Assembly: GCF_000156335.1 (NCBI RefSeq)
Contig: NZ_DS999213.1
Location: 939,501-976,568, forward strand
From: Roseobacter sp. GAI101
Lineage (GTDB): Bacteria > Pseudomonadota > Alphaproteobacteria > Rhodobacterales > Rhodobacteraceae
Length of the DNA: 37,068 nucleotides
Direction of reading: 5' to 3'
Within the stretch, counting starts at the first letter, position 1, and every line of letters starts with the position of its first letter. This document shows, one piece after another, positions 18,339 through 26,621 of the stretch. The notes beneath the pieces are model-generated. The model was not told the DNA's origin. It searched no databases and was given only the letters and a program-made list of their open reading frames with translations. Made by a program: the position numbers and the translations under genes.

Positions 18339-19715
18339 CTACCGGACGATCACCTCGGGTCCCATCATCAGCGTCGGCAACCATGTCGAGATGATCGGGA
18401 TGTAGGTCACCATGATCAGGAAGACAAAGAGTACCGCCGTGAACGGCAACGCCGCGCGCACAACACTCATCATCGGCATGTTCGCCACGCCCGAGGTCAC
18501 GAACAGGTTCAGACCTACCGGCGGCGTAATCATCCCGATCTCCATGTTGACGACCATGATGATCCCCAGGTGGATCGGGTCAATCCCCAGCTCGATCGCG
18601 ATCGGAAACACCAGCGGTGCCACGATGATCAGCAGGCCCGACGGCTCCATGAACTGCCCGCCGATCAGCAGGATCACGTTGACGATGATCAGGAACATGA
18701 TCGGGCCAAACCCTGCATCCAGCATTGCCGAAGAAATCTGCTGCGGAATTTGTTCATCCGTCAGTACATGCTTGAGGATCAACGCATTGGCGATGATGAA
18801 CATCAGCGTCACTGTCAGCTTGCCGGCCTCGAACAGGGTGTCGCGCATGTCGCGGTGAAAGAACACGGTGACCAACGCGATCGGCTTGCGCATCAACGAC
18901 AGGTTGCGCCCATCGCCTTTGACGTGCAACGGCCCCATGTCACGGTAGACAAAACAGGCGATCAGGAAGGCGTAGACCGCCGCCACCGCTGCCGCTTCCG
19001 TGGGGGTAAAGATACCGCCATAGATGCCGCCAAGGATGATCACGATCAGCATCAGGCCCCAGCCAGCCTCGCGGCCGGATTCGAACACTTCACCCCAGCC
19101 GCGCCATTCGCCTTGCGGCAGTTTCTTGACCCGCGCCATGATGTAGATGGTCAGCATCAGCATGAAACCCGCCAACAAACCCGGGATCACGCCGGCAAGG
19201 AACATGCGCCCTACCGATACGTCCGTCGCCGAGGCATAGACCACCATAACGATGGACGGCGGGATCAGAATGCCCAGCGTTCCGGCGTTGGCGATCACAC
19301 CGGCTGCAAACTCCTTGGTATAGCCGGTTTCACGCATCCCCGCGATGACGATGGACCCGATCGCCACAACCGTTGCCGGCGACGACCCTGACAGTGCTGC
19401 GAACATCATACAGGCGAACACGCCCGCAATTGCCAGACCGCCGGGAAAGTGACCGACCAAGGCGATCGAAAAGCGGATGATCCGCTTGGCCACACCACCG
19501 GTCGACATGAACGACGACGCCAGAACGAAGAACGGGATCGCAAGCAGCGTGTAATGCCCCGCCATCGCCTGAAAGAACGTCTGGGCGATGGACGCCAACG
19601 ACGAATCCGACAGGACGAGAAGGAAGACGATCGACGAAAAGCCAAGGCTGACCGCGATAGGTACGCCAAGCAGCATCAGGCCCACGATCATCGTGAATAG
19701 AATTAGAACTTCCAT
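18339..19715 (-). CDS. dctM: TRAP transporter large permease subunit DctM
   Basis: 458 residues, almost wholly hydrophobic helices, matching the 12-helix ion-coupled subunit of tripartite ATP-independent periplasmic transporters. Recognisable segments are GHYTLLAIPFFVLASSFMS near residues 55-75, the GSSPATVVAIGSIVI loop, NAGTLGILIPPSI, and the C-terminal MITPPVGLNLFVTSGVA. It is slightly longer than average because of a hydrophilic insert around residues 250-300. DctM couples sodium gradient to uptake of substrate delivered by DctP, together with DctQ. It starts 4 bp after the dctQ stop, so the two are co-translated. Substrate is not identifiable; C4-dicarboxylate is suggested only by the adjacent DctB/DctD pair. 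Confidence 0.96.
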   Translation of the reverse strand: MEVLILFTMIVGLMLLGVPIAVSLGFSSIVFLLVLSDSSLASIAQTFFQAMAGHYTLLAIPFFVLASSFMSTGGVAKRIIRFSIALVGHFPGGLAIAGVFACMMFAALSGSSPATVVAIGSIVIAGMRETGYTKEFAAGVIANAGTLGILIPPSIVMVVYASATDVSVGRMFLAGVIPGLLAGFMLMLTIYIMARVKKLPQGEWRGWGEVFESGREAGWGLMLIVIILGGIYGGIFTPTEAAAVAAVYAFLIACFVYRDMGPLHVKGDGRNLSLMRKPIALVTVFFHRDMRDTLFEAGKLTVTLMFIIANALILKHVLTDEQIPQQISSAMLDAGFGPIMFLIIVNVILLIGGQFMEPSGLLIIVAPLVFPIAIELGIDPIHLGIIMVVNMEIGMITPPVGLNLFVTSGVANMPMMSVVRAALPFTAVLFVFLIMVTYIPIISTWLPTLMMGPEVIVR

Positions 19716-19719
19716 GCGC

Positions 19720-20400
19720 TCAGTCCCCTGCGTTCATGTGTGAAACGGCTGCGACATCGTCTTCAGCTTCGTGGCTGACGATCAGCCCATGCGACACCCC
19801 GGTGAAAATCCGGACGCCTGCCTGAATGAACCGGAACAACAGCAACGCCATGCCGATGGGCAGCATCGCGTAAGGCAGGAAGCGCGGCAGCTTGGCATAG
19901 CTTTCACCCTCGTTCATGATCGGCTCGATAAAGCGCAACCAGTCGGGCATGGGCATGTCCACTGTTTCATACCAGGCTTGATCGCGGCTGTTTTCAAAAC
20001 CCGTCGGGAACCAGCGGCCCGACGTGGCGTCAAGCCCCGCGAACGGTGCCCAGTAATCCCACGCCCCCTTCAGCAGCAACCCTGCGTAAACGATGCAGAT
20101 CAACGCCGCGAAAAGGGCAATGAACCGTTTGGTGCGCGACGAAAAAAGGTTTATCACCGCATCCACGCCAAGGTGGCTGGTGATCTTGACCGCATAGCTC
20201 ATCCCGAACAAAACGAGCCAGGCAAAAAGAAACGTCACCGCTTCCAGCCCCCAGATCAGACCGGTGTTGAAGCCGTAGCGCAGGACGACGTTGATGAATG
20301 TAATAAGGGTCATCAAGCCCAGGATGACGGCAATCGCCGTCTCTTCGAACTCGTGAACGAACCGGCCAAGGGCCGTATTGGGATGGTATCCAGATGACAT
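19720..20400 (-). CDS. dctQ: TRAP transporter small permease subunit DctQ
   Basis: 226 residues with four hydrophobic segments: AVILGLMTLITFINVVLRYG, VTFLFAWLVLFGMSYAVK, FIALFAALICIVYAGLLLK and FLPYAMLPIGMALLLFRFI. This is the DctQ pattern. The protein is longer than the common 160-190 residues because a hydrophilic loop of about 65 residues (centred on RWFPTGFENSRDQAWYET) separates the third and fourth helices. That longer loop is known in a subset of TRAP systems. It lies between dctP (108 bp upstream, with an intervening hairpin) and dctM (4 bp downstream). Confidence 0.93.
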   Translation of the reverse strand: MSSGYHPNTALGRFVHEFEETAIAVILGLMTLITFINVVLRYGFNTGLIWGLEAVTFLFAWLVLFGMSYAVKITSHLGVDAVINLFSSRTKRFIALFAALICIVYAGLLLKGAWDYWAPFAGLDATSGRWFPTGFENSRDQAWYETVDMPMPDWLRFIEPIMNEGESYAKLPRFLPYAMLPIGMALLLFRFIQAGVRIFTGVSHGLIVSHEAEDDVAAVSHMNAGD

Positions 20401-20469
20401 GGGAAAACTCCGCGTAAGGGGAGAGATTTGGCATGCGCATCAAAATGGCACCGGCCAAACGTGAAAAGA

Positions 20470-20494
20470 TGCCCCACCCGTTATGGGCAGGGCA
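20470..20494 (-). promoter_or_regulatory. Intercistronic hairpin between dctP and dctQ
   Basis: On the minus strand TGCCCTGCCC, loop ATAAC, GGGTGGGGCA forms a 10-bp stem with two G-U pairs, 14 bp after the dctP stop. Without a T-tract it is likelier an mRNA-stabilising or attenuating structure that raises DctP over DctQM. A role is inferred. Confidence 0.55.
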
Positions 20495-20508
20495 CCGATC
20501 TGATCGAC

Positions 20509-21510
20509 TTAGTGCTTGGCGTTGATCGCCTGCGCCGCGTCGATGTTTTCCTGGCCGACGTCGGCCGTGAATTCTTCCCAGACGGGCATCATCGCATCGA
20601 CCCAAACCTGACGGCCAGCGGCGTCAAGTTCGACGATTTTGGAACCCGCATCCAGGATCGCCTGGCGTGCTTCTGCGTCAACTTCACCGACGGCAGCGTT
20701 GCGCGATACGGTCACTTCTTCCAGGATTGTCGCAAGCTGTGTGCGCACGTCGTCTGGCAGGCCGTTCCACCAGTCTGTGGAAGTCACGACCATGTAGTCC
20801 AGAACACCGTGGTTGGTTTCCGTGATGCCGTCCTGAACTTCAAAGAACTTCTGGCCGTAGATGTTGGACCAGGTGTTTTCCTGACCGTCGACAACGCCGG
20901 TTTGCAGCGCGCCGTACACTTCCGAAAACGCCATTGGCTGTGGCGATGCACCGATGGCTTCCATCTGCGCCTTGATCACGTCGGACGCCTGAACGCGGAA
21001 TTTCAGACCGTTCGCATCCGTGGGAACGTTCAACGGCTTGTTGGCAGACATCTGCTTCATGCCGTTGTGCCAGAACTGCAGGCCCGACAGACCGCGACGC
21101 TCCATCGAGGCTTTCATCGCCTGACCGGTTTCGGAATTCTGGAATTCGTCAACCGCTTCGATGTTCTTGAACATGAACGGAAGGTCGAAGATGCGGAATT
21201 GCTTGGTGAACTGTTCAAACTTGGACAGCGAAGGGGCAGCCATCTGAACGTCGCCTTGCAGCATCGCCTCAAGCACCTGGTCATCGTTGTACAGGGTCGA
21301 GTTCGGGAACACTTCCATGCAGGCCTTGCCGTTCATCTCGTCGTTGACGCGCTGCTCAAGCAAGGTTGCGGCGATGCCTTTGGGGTGGCGGTCGGTGTTG
21401 GTGACGTGGCTGAACTTGATGACGATTTCACCGTCGTCACAGGCGGCCGAAACGGCACCTGCGGATACGGAAAGGGTCAGCGCCACGGCTGCTGTTGTCA
21501 GGAATTTCAT
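20509..21510 (-). CDS. dctP: TRAP transporter substrate-binding protein DctP
   Basis: 333 residues with a signal peptide (MKFLTTAAVALTLSVSAGAVSA) cut before ACDDG, so a periplasmic solute receptor. The DctP fold is shown by IKFSHVTNTDRHPKG, the PNSTLYNDDQVLEAMLQGDVQMAAPSL region, the substrate-gripping Arg in GLKFRVQASDV, GVVDGQENTWSNIYGQKF and GVLDYMVVTSTDWWNGLP. The start has a strong GGAGGAG site. The arginine that binds substrate carboxylates is present, consistent with an organic acid ligand. Two dyad sites lie 195-245 bp upstream of the start, and the gene follows dctD on the same strand. Confidence 0.96.
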   Translation of the reverse strand: MKFLTTAAVALTLSVSAGAVSAACDDGEIVIKFSHVTNTDRHPKGIAATLLEQRVNDEMNGKACMEVFPNSTLYNDDQVLEAMLQGDVQMAAPSLSKFEQFTKQFRIFDLPFMFKNIEAVDEFQNSETGQAMKASMERRGLSGLQFWHNGMKQMSANKPLNVPTDANGLKFRVQASDVIKAQMEAIGASPQPMAFSEVYGALQTGVVDGQENTWSNIYGQKFFEVQDGITETNHGVLDYMVVTSTDWWNGLPDDVRTQLATILEEVTVSRNAAVGEVDAEARQAILDAGSKIVELDAAGRQVWVDAMMPVWEEFTADVGQENIDAAQAINAKH

Positions 21511-21704
21511 GTGGTGTCTCCTCCCAGAGAGCTGTTTTTCAAGTCTCGGCAGTCCTCAACGAGACTGCGCTGCGGGGAATAGAGCGTTGAAACGCCGACC
21601 CTACAAGGCTGGGGATAAATCGCCGGGGTCGGGATAATTAACTGATACTTTTCATACACTTGCAGGAAAATGGTGATGTGCCACCTAAACCAGCGCCGCG
21701 GATG

Positions 21705-21755
21705 TGTGCGGAAAGTCGCACAAGACGCCTGACCATTTGTGCGGAAAACCGCACA
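21705..21755 (-). promoter_or_regulatory. Tandem 18-bp dyads, probable DctD binding sites upstream of dctP
   Basis: Site 1, TGTGCGGAAAGTCGCACA (21705-21722), has 6-bp palindromic arms. Site 2, TGTGCGGAAAACCGCACA (21738-21755), has perfect 7-bp arms. Centres are 33 bp apart, about three helical turns, and the sites begin 195 bp before the dctP start. Paired activator sites of this general kind are known upstream of rhizobial dctA. A -24/-12 promoter is not recognisable nearby. Confidence 0.7.
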
Positions 21756-21760
21756 GTTGT

Positions 21761-22990
21761 TCAGTTGCGGAAATCTTCCGCGCGAATCCCGTAGCGCGCT
21801 AGCTTGTCGTAAAAGGTCTTGCGCGGCAACTTGAGCGCTTCGGCAGCGGCGGTTGCCTGCCCACCGGCGCGCCGCAGGGCCGCCCGCAACAAGGACCGTT
21901 CGACCTGTGCCATCTGCTCGGCCAGCCCCAGTTCCGCGTCTGGTGCCACGTCGTCCGCCACCCCCATGACAAAGCGCATTGCCGCAGACATCAATGCACG
22001 CGCATTGCCTGGCCAGTCGCGCGCCATCAGGTCTGCGACGACCTGCGGCGTCACCTCGGGCGCGGTCAAACCCGATTGTTCGGCCGCCTGATCGACATAG
22101 CGGCGAAACAGGACGGGAATATCCTCGGGGCGCTCGGCCAGCGACGGGATGCGCACCGTCATCACCTCGAGCCGGTAATACAAATCCGCATGAAACCGCC
22201 CCTCTGCGACCAGGGCTTGCAGGTCGCGGGTACTGCCCGCGATCAGTCGGGCCTTCGGCGCGCTTTCCAATGCTTCAATCAGGGTCAGTTGGGTTTGCGC
22301 CGGCAGCTGCGTCACCTCGTCCAGAAACAGGCTGCCCTGCCCCGTGATCCGCAAGGCCTCTGTCAAATCCTGCCCGCCCAGTCCTTCGGCGGCGCGTTTG
22401 ACAAAGGGCTCCTTGGCGCGCGGCGAACACATGTGCACGACTTCCGACACCTTTGAAATGCCGGACCCGTATGGGCCGGTCACCAGCACTTCGGCCTCGG
22501 ACATGGCAGCGCGGCGCACCTTGGCGCGCGCGACATTCGACAAATCCGACGTGCCAAAGATCAGCCGCGCGGCGGGGTCACCGCTTTCGACCATTTGCAG
22601 CAGACGGCGGTTTTCCAACACCAGTGCGCGGGTTTTCAACGCCCTTTCGATCACCGCCAGCAAAGCCGACGGCGCGCAGGGCTTTTCCAGAAAATCGAAT
22701 GCCCCCGCCTCCATGGCGCGCACCGCCATGGGAATATCGCCCTCGCCCGTCAGCAAGATCACCGGCAGATCGGGGTCCTGTTCGCGGGCATACTGCAGCA
22801 AGTGAAACCCGTCACGCCCGGGCATCCGCATGTCGGACAGGATCACCCCGTCAAATCCCGCGACGATCCTGTCCTTGGCTGCAACAAAGGACCCGGCGGC
22901 GATCACATCGACATCCGCCAATTCCAGCGTCTGGCCAAGCGCCTCGCGGACCGGCGCATCATCATCGACCAAAAGAACCGTTCTGCTCAT
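21761..22990 (-). CDS. dctD: DctD-family response regulator with degenerate AAA+ (NtrC-type) domain
   Basis: 409 residues, shorter than typical DctD (about 440-460). Residues 1-120 are a normal receiver: acidic DDD near 9-11, phospho-acceptor Asp53 in LSDMRMPG, and Lys103 in FLEKPCAP. The AAA+ region (about 145-340) is altered. Walker A reads GPYGSGISK (172-180) with Ile where the lysine should be. About 18 residues are missing before Walker B (SLFLDEVTQLP), including the GAFTGA loop that contacts sigma54. Walker B and the HADLYYRLEVMTVRIPSL segment with arginine finger remain. A C-terminal Fis-type helix-turn-helix (AAAEALKLPRKTFYDKL) is intact. It probably binds DNA but should not drive sigma54. 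It overlaps dctB by 4 bp. Confidence 0.93.
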   Translation of the reverse strand: MSRTVLLVDDDAPVREALGQTLELADVDVIAAGSFVAAKDRIVAGFDGVILSDMRMPGRDGFHLLQYAREQDPDLPVILLTGEGDIPMAVRAMEAGAFDFLEKPCAPSALLAVIERALKTRALVLENRRLLQMVESGDPAARLIFGTSDLSNVARAKVRRAAMSEAEVLVTGPYGSGISKVSEVVHMCSPRAKEPFVKRAAEGLGGQDLTEALRITGQGSLFLDEVTQLPAQTQLTLIEALESAPKARLIAGSTRDLQALVAEGRFHADLYYRLEVMTVRIPSLAERPEDIPVLFRRYVDQAAEQSGLTAPEVTPQVVADLMARDWPGNARALMSAAMRFVMGVADDVAPDAELGLAEQMAQVERSLLRAALRRAGGQATAAAEALKLPRKTFYDKLARYGIRAEDFRN

Positions 22991-24771
22991 GCGGCGACCT
23001 CGACTTCATCTGCACGTTCAAGCTGCACTGAGAACATCGCGCCGCCCCCGTCAAGGCTGTTCGCGTCCGGGTTTGCCGTCTCAAGGTTGCTGCCACGGAT
23101 CTGTCCGCCAAAACTTTGCACGATGCCATAGCTGATCGACAGCCCCAGCCCCATGCCGCTGCTGCTGCCCACCGATTTTGTCGTGTAGAACGGATCGAAC
23201 ACCTTGTCGGGCATCTCGATCCCCGGCCCTGTGTCTTGAAAACTGACCACGACGCTGTCGCCTTCGGCGATCTGGATGGTCAGGCGGCGCGTCGCGCGAC
23301 CGGCCATCGCGTCACTGGCATTTGTGATCAGGTTGACAAAGACCTGCCCCAGACGGACCTCTCCGCCATGCACCCAGACGGCATTCGGGGGGGCATCATA
23401 GACCAATGTCACCCCCACCTCGCGCAGATAGGTTTCCGTCAGCTCGACCGCGCTGGCCACGATGCGCACCACATCAACGCGCTTTTGCGGCATGGATTCC
23501 TGACGTGCAAAGGCGCGCAGGTTCTGGATGATGCGGGCCATACGCTCCGCCATCTCGGAAATCCGCGACAGGTTGTCGGCGGCACGCTCGGGCTTGTCTC
23601 GGGCGATGAAATGCACGGCGTTTTCAGCGAAGGACCGGATCGCCATCAGCGGTTGGTTCAATTCGTGACTAATGCCCGCCGACATCTGCCCAAGCGCGGA
23701 CAGCTTGCCCGCCTGCACCAGATCGGCCTGCGCGCGACGCAAGGCCGCTTGGGCTTCCTCGCGCTCCGCAGCCTCATGGCGCAGCTCAAGGTTGCTGGCG
23801 TTCAGCGCCGCGGTTCGTTTTGCAACCTGTCGTTCCAGCTTGATATTTGCTTGCGACAGGGCGCGGCGACGCTCGGTGGCCAGGAACAACAGCGCACCAA
23901 AGGCCAGACACAGGGCGGCCACCGCCGACGCCTGCGCCACTGCAAGGCGGCGCGCCGGCGCGATATCAAGCAGAACCTCCCCCGTCAGGCCAATGACCGG
24001 CAAGGATTTCGTCAGGTGCAGCGCTTCGTAGGGGATGTAAGGCCCCCAGCCCATCTTCCAGATTTCGTTGCCCTGGACGAAGCTGGCGGAAAAGTTGACG
24101 GCGCTTTGGTCGGGCGGGATCAGGCCCGGCTGACCCTGGGGGCGCTGCCAGAACAGAAGTTCGGACCGGTTGGCGATCTGCACCACACCGGCGTTATCGG
24201 TGAAGAACGCTGCCGGATTGCTTCCCCGCCAATCATAGTCGATCCCGTTCAGGTCGGTCGATACGACGACGGCACCCTTGATTTGCCCCGCATCGCCAAA
24301 GACCGGTGCGGCATGGAAATAGGCGCGGTCCGTCAACGGCAGACTGGGACCATGGCCCCAGCCAAGCGCGCCGCGCAAGGCACGCCTGACAAAGGGTTGA
24401 TCTATCAACACCGCCCCTGGCGCGCTTTGCGGTGACGCCAGTACGCGGCCCTGCACATCCACCACGCGGACATCCAATGCAGCAGATTTGTCCGCGACGT
24501 CTTGCAGGAAGTCCCGCGCGCGGCCCGGTGTCTGGTCCGAGAGAATGTCGTGGACTTGCGGATGGTCCGCCAGAAACACAGCCAGATCGCGGTACCGTTG
24601 CAGCTGACCGACCAGACGGTCACTGGCCAGCGACAGGTCGGCTTCGCCGCGCGCGTGCAACTGGTCCAGCCCTTGCAGGTAGGCATAGCGCCACACGCCC
24701 GTGGCCAACCCCAGCACGGTGATCAGAAAAACCAGCAATGTCGCAATGCGGCCGCGTAAAAAGGTGTTCAT
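22987..24771 (-). CDS. dctB: DctB-family sensor histidine kinase
   Basis: 594 residues from the ATG at 24771. An N-terminal helix (about 9-28) and a second helix (about 277-297) bracket a periplasmic region of about 245 residues that has the two-lobed Cache (dCACHE/DctB) layout, with RDLAVFLADHP and VDVQGRVLAS. A cytoplasmic coiled coil (300-350) leads to the H box GISHELNQPLMAIRSFAENA with His369, then NLITNASDAM (N box), DTGPGIE (G1) and GMGLGLSISYGI (G2). Every kinase motif is intact. DctB senses external C4-dicarboxylates in rhizobia. Its stop overlaps the dctD start as ATGA, so the pair is co-translated. Confidence 0.95.
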   Translation of the reverse strand: MNTFLRGRIATLLVFLITVLGLATGVWRYAYLQGLDQLHARGEADLSLASDRLVGQLQRYRDLAVFLADHPQVHDILSDQTPGRARDFLQDVADKSAALDVRVVDVQGRVLASPQSAPGAVLIDQPFVRRALRGALGWGHGPSLPLTDRAYFHAAPVFGDAGQIKGAVVVSTDLNGIDYDWRGSNPAAFFTDNAGVVQIANRSELLFWQRPQGQPGLIPPDQSAVNFSASFVQGNEIWKMGWGPYIPYEALHLTKSLPVIGLTGEVLLDIAPARRLAVAQASAVAALCLAFGALLFLATERRRALSQANIKLERQVAKRTAALNASNLELRHEAAEREEAQAALRRAQADLVQAGKLSALGQMSAGISHELNQPLMAIRSFAENAVHFIARDKPERAADNLSRISEMAERMARIIQNLRAFARQESMPQKRVDVVRIVASAVELTETYLREVGVTLVYDAPPNAVWVHGGEVRLGQVFVNLITNASDAMAGRATRRLTIQIAEGDSVVVSFQDTGPGIEMPDKVFDPFYTTKSVGSSSGMGLGLSISYGIVQSFGGQIRGSNLETANPDANSLDGGGAMFSVQLERADEVEVAA

Positions 24772-24831
24772 GGCGTCAATTTTGCACAGACCACCTTGCA
24801 AAGACCAGAGGTCCGCGTATCCCTGCGCCAC
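24772..24831. promoter_or_regulatory. Divergent intergenic region between dctB and the P450 gene
   Basis: Only 60 bp separate the two divergent starts, so both promoters must lie here or inside the opposing coding sequences. I see no clear -35/-10 pair or palindrome. Confidence 0.5.
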
Positions 24832-26013
24832 ATGAAAACACTAAATCTTTCCCCGCTTGATCCCGCGTTCGTCCAAAACCCCTATCGCGCCTATGCGCAG
24901 GCCCGTCTGGACGGCCCTGTGGTCTATTGGGAAGACTACGGCATGTTGGCCGCTTTCGATGCCGCGACCGTGCAAGCGCTGCTGCGCGACCGGCGTTTGG
25001 GCCGCGAAATCCCTGCGGACCAGCGCGTGCCAGTCCCTGCGCACCTGGCCGATTTCGACGCTGTCGACCGCCATTCCATGCTTGAGCTTGAGCCCCCCAG
25101 CCACACCCGTCTGCGCGGCCTCGTCTTGCGCGCCTTCACCTCGCGCCGGATTGCCGCCCTTGCGCCCGAGATTGAAACGATCGCCGCAGAGCTGTTGGCC
25201 ACCCTGCCCCAGGAACCTTTTGACCTGATCCCGGCCTTTTGCACGCAACTGCCGGTGCGCATCATCGCGCGCCTGTTGGGTGTGCCGGAAGACATGTGGC
25301 CAGACCTGTTGCGATGGTCCAATGCGATGGTGGCAATCTACCAAGCGGGCCGCACCCGCGAGATTGAAGACGCTGCAAATACCGCTGCCTCTGATTTCAG
25401 CGCCTTCCTGCGCGGCTATGTCGACTTGCGCCGCAAGGACCCGCGCGATGATCTTATCACCCAGTTGATTGCCGCCGAGGAAGACGGCGAAAAGCTAAGC
25501 ACCGATGCGCTGATCGGGACATGCATCTTGCTGCTGAATGCAGGCCACGAGGCGACTGTTCATGCGCTTGGCAACGGGGTTGCGTGCCTGCTGACCCATG
25601 ACGTGGCGCGCGATGCGCTTGGCCCCGACGCGATCGCCGCGACGGTCGAGGAGATCCTGCGCTTTGACCCGCCGCTGCATGTGTTCGAACGCTTTGCCTA
25701 CGAGGATATCGACCTGGACGGCATCACCTTGGAAAAGGGCAAGAAAATCGCGTTGGTCTTAGGCGCTGCGGGACGTGATCCGGCGGTCTATGCAGACCCT
25801 GACCGCTTTGATCCCGCGCGTGGCGCGAAACCCCACGCGGCCTTCGGCGGGGGGCTGCATTTCTGCGTCGGTGCCCCGCTGGCGCGGCTTGAAATACAGA
25901 TCGGCCTGCGCGCATTGTTCGACCATGCGCCACAGCTGCGTCTGGCCGAACCGCCAAGCTTTGCAAACAGCTATCATTTCCACAAACTTGAACGTCTGAT
26001 GGTGGAAAGCTAG
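24832..26013 (+). CDS. Cytochrome P450
   Basis: 393 residues from the ATG at 24832; codons upstream lie in the divergent promoter region. Soluble bacterial P450, class I style. Motifs: PPSHTRLRGLVLRAFT with the heme-propionate-contacting His-Arg, an I-helix LLLNAGHEATVHALGN, the EEILRF ExxR pair of the K helix, RDPAVYADPDRFDPARG, and the heme-binding loop FGGGLHFCVGAPLARLE with axial Cys345. In AGHEAT the position of the canonical acid-alcohol threonine is Ala and the Thr is one residue later. No ferredoxin or ferredoxin reductase sits next to it. Substrate is unknown. It is divergent from dctB and convergent with the Lrp-type regulator. Confidence 0.94.
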   Translation: MKTLNLSPLDPAFVQNPYRAYAQARLDGPVVYWEDYGMLAAFDAATVQALLRDRRLGREIPADQRVPVPAHLADFDAVDRHSMLELEPPSHTRLRGLVLRAFTSRRIAALAPEIETIAAELLATLPQEPFDLIPAFCTQLPVRIIARLLGVPEDMWPDLLRWSNAMVAIYQAGRTREIEDAANTAASDFSAFLRGYVDLRRKDPRDDLITQLIAAEEDGEKLSTDALIGTCILLLNAGHEATVHALGNGVACLLTHDVARDALGPDAIAATVEEILRFDPPLHVFERFAYEDIDLDGITLEKGKKIALVLGAAGRDPAVYADPDRFDPARGAKPHAAFGGGLHFCVGAPLARLEIQIGLRALFDHAPQLRLAEPPSFANSYHFHKLERLMVES

Positions 26014-26020
26014 CTGCGCG

Positions 26021-26482
26021 CTAAAGCGGCAGCATCGTCGTGGATTTGATCTGCTCCATCGACAAAAGCGCCGTGACGTTGTGCACCCGCACCTCTGAAA
26101 TCAGCGCCTGATAGAACGCGTCATAGGCCCGCGCGTTTTTGACCCGCACCTTGAGGATATAGTCGATGTCGCCCGCCAGACGGTGTGCTTCTTGTACCTC
26201 GGGGCGGTCTTGCAACGCCTTGAGAAAGCTCGCCTGCCAGTCCGCTTCATGTTCTGACGTGCGGATCAAAACAAAGAAGCACGCCTCGAAGCCCAAGGCA
26301 TCGGCATCCAGCACAACAGTGTGCTGTCCGATCACGCCTGCCTCGCGTAATTTGCGAATCCGGTTCCAGACGGGCGTCTTGGAAGACCCTACCTCACGGG
26401 CAATATCGTCCAAAGACTGGCTTGCATCCCGTTGAAGCTGCGCCAAAATCTTCCGATCTACCTCGTCTATACGAACGTCCAT
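26021..26482 (-). CDS. Lrp/AsnC family transcriptional regulator
   Basis: 153 residues from the ATG at 26482 (MDVRIDEVDRKILAQLQ), preceded by AAGGATAGG. An N-terminal helix-turn-helix covers about residues 5-60 (SLDDIAREVGSSKTPVWNRIRKLREAG). The C-terminal RAM/ligand-binding domain covers about 65-150, with the dimer interface motif GDIDYILKVRV. Such proteins usually control neighbouring metabolic genes and respond to amino acids. It is divergent from the sulfite-reduction operon across a 139-bp gap with a palindrome, which makes that operon the obvious candidate target, perhaps in response to cysteine or methionine. That is inference; no effector can be read from the sequence. Confidence 0.92.
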   Translation of the reverse strand: MDVRIDEVDRKILAQLQRDASQSLDDIAREVGSSKTPVWNRIRKLREAGVIGQHTVVLDADALGFEACFFVLIRTSEHEADWQASFLKALQDRPEVQEAHRLAGDIDYILKVRVKNARAYDAFYQALISEVRVHNVTALLSMEQIKSTTMLPL

Positions 26483-26532
26483 TCTGCCTATCCTTTGGTT
26501 TGCGGTCTTCTGTTCCAATGCGGCGGCTGATT

Positions 26533-26546
26533 AGAACGTATGTTCT
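26533..26546. promoter_or_regulatory. Palindrome in the lrp-cysG divergent region
   Basis: AGAACGTATGTTCT, with 5-bp arms AGAAC/GTTCT, lies 51 bp from the regulator start and 76 bp before the siroheme synthase start. The AT-rich stretch CTATATATACC at 26585-26595 could include a -10 for the sulfur operon. A binding site for the Lrp-type regulator is plausible, not shown. Confidence 0.4.
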
Positions 26547-26621
26547 TATATGTCCAGACACCTAGCGTCATATCGGAATTATTTCCTATATATACCGCAA
26601 GGCAAGCGCAAGGACAGCACC

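Noticed and set aside
21662..21683. TGGCAC ... CTGCA as a sigma54 promoter for dctP
   Set aside because: The TGGCAC at 21678-21683 is followed by CTGCA too far away; the GG to GC distance is about 19 bases instead of 12.
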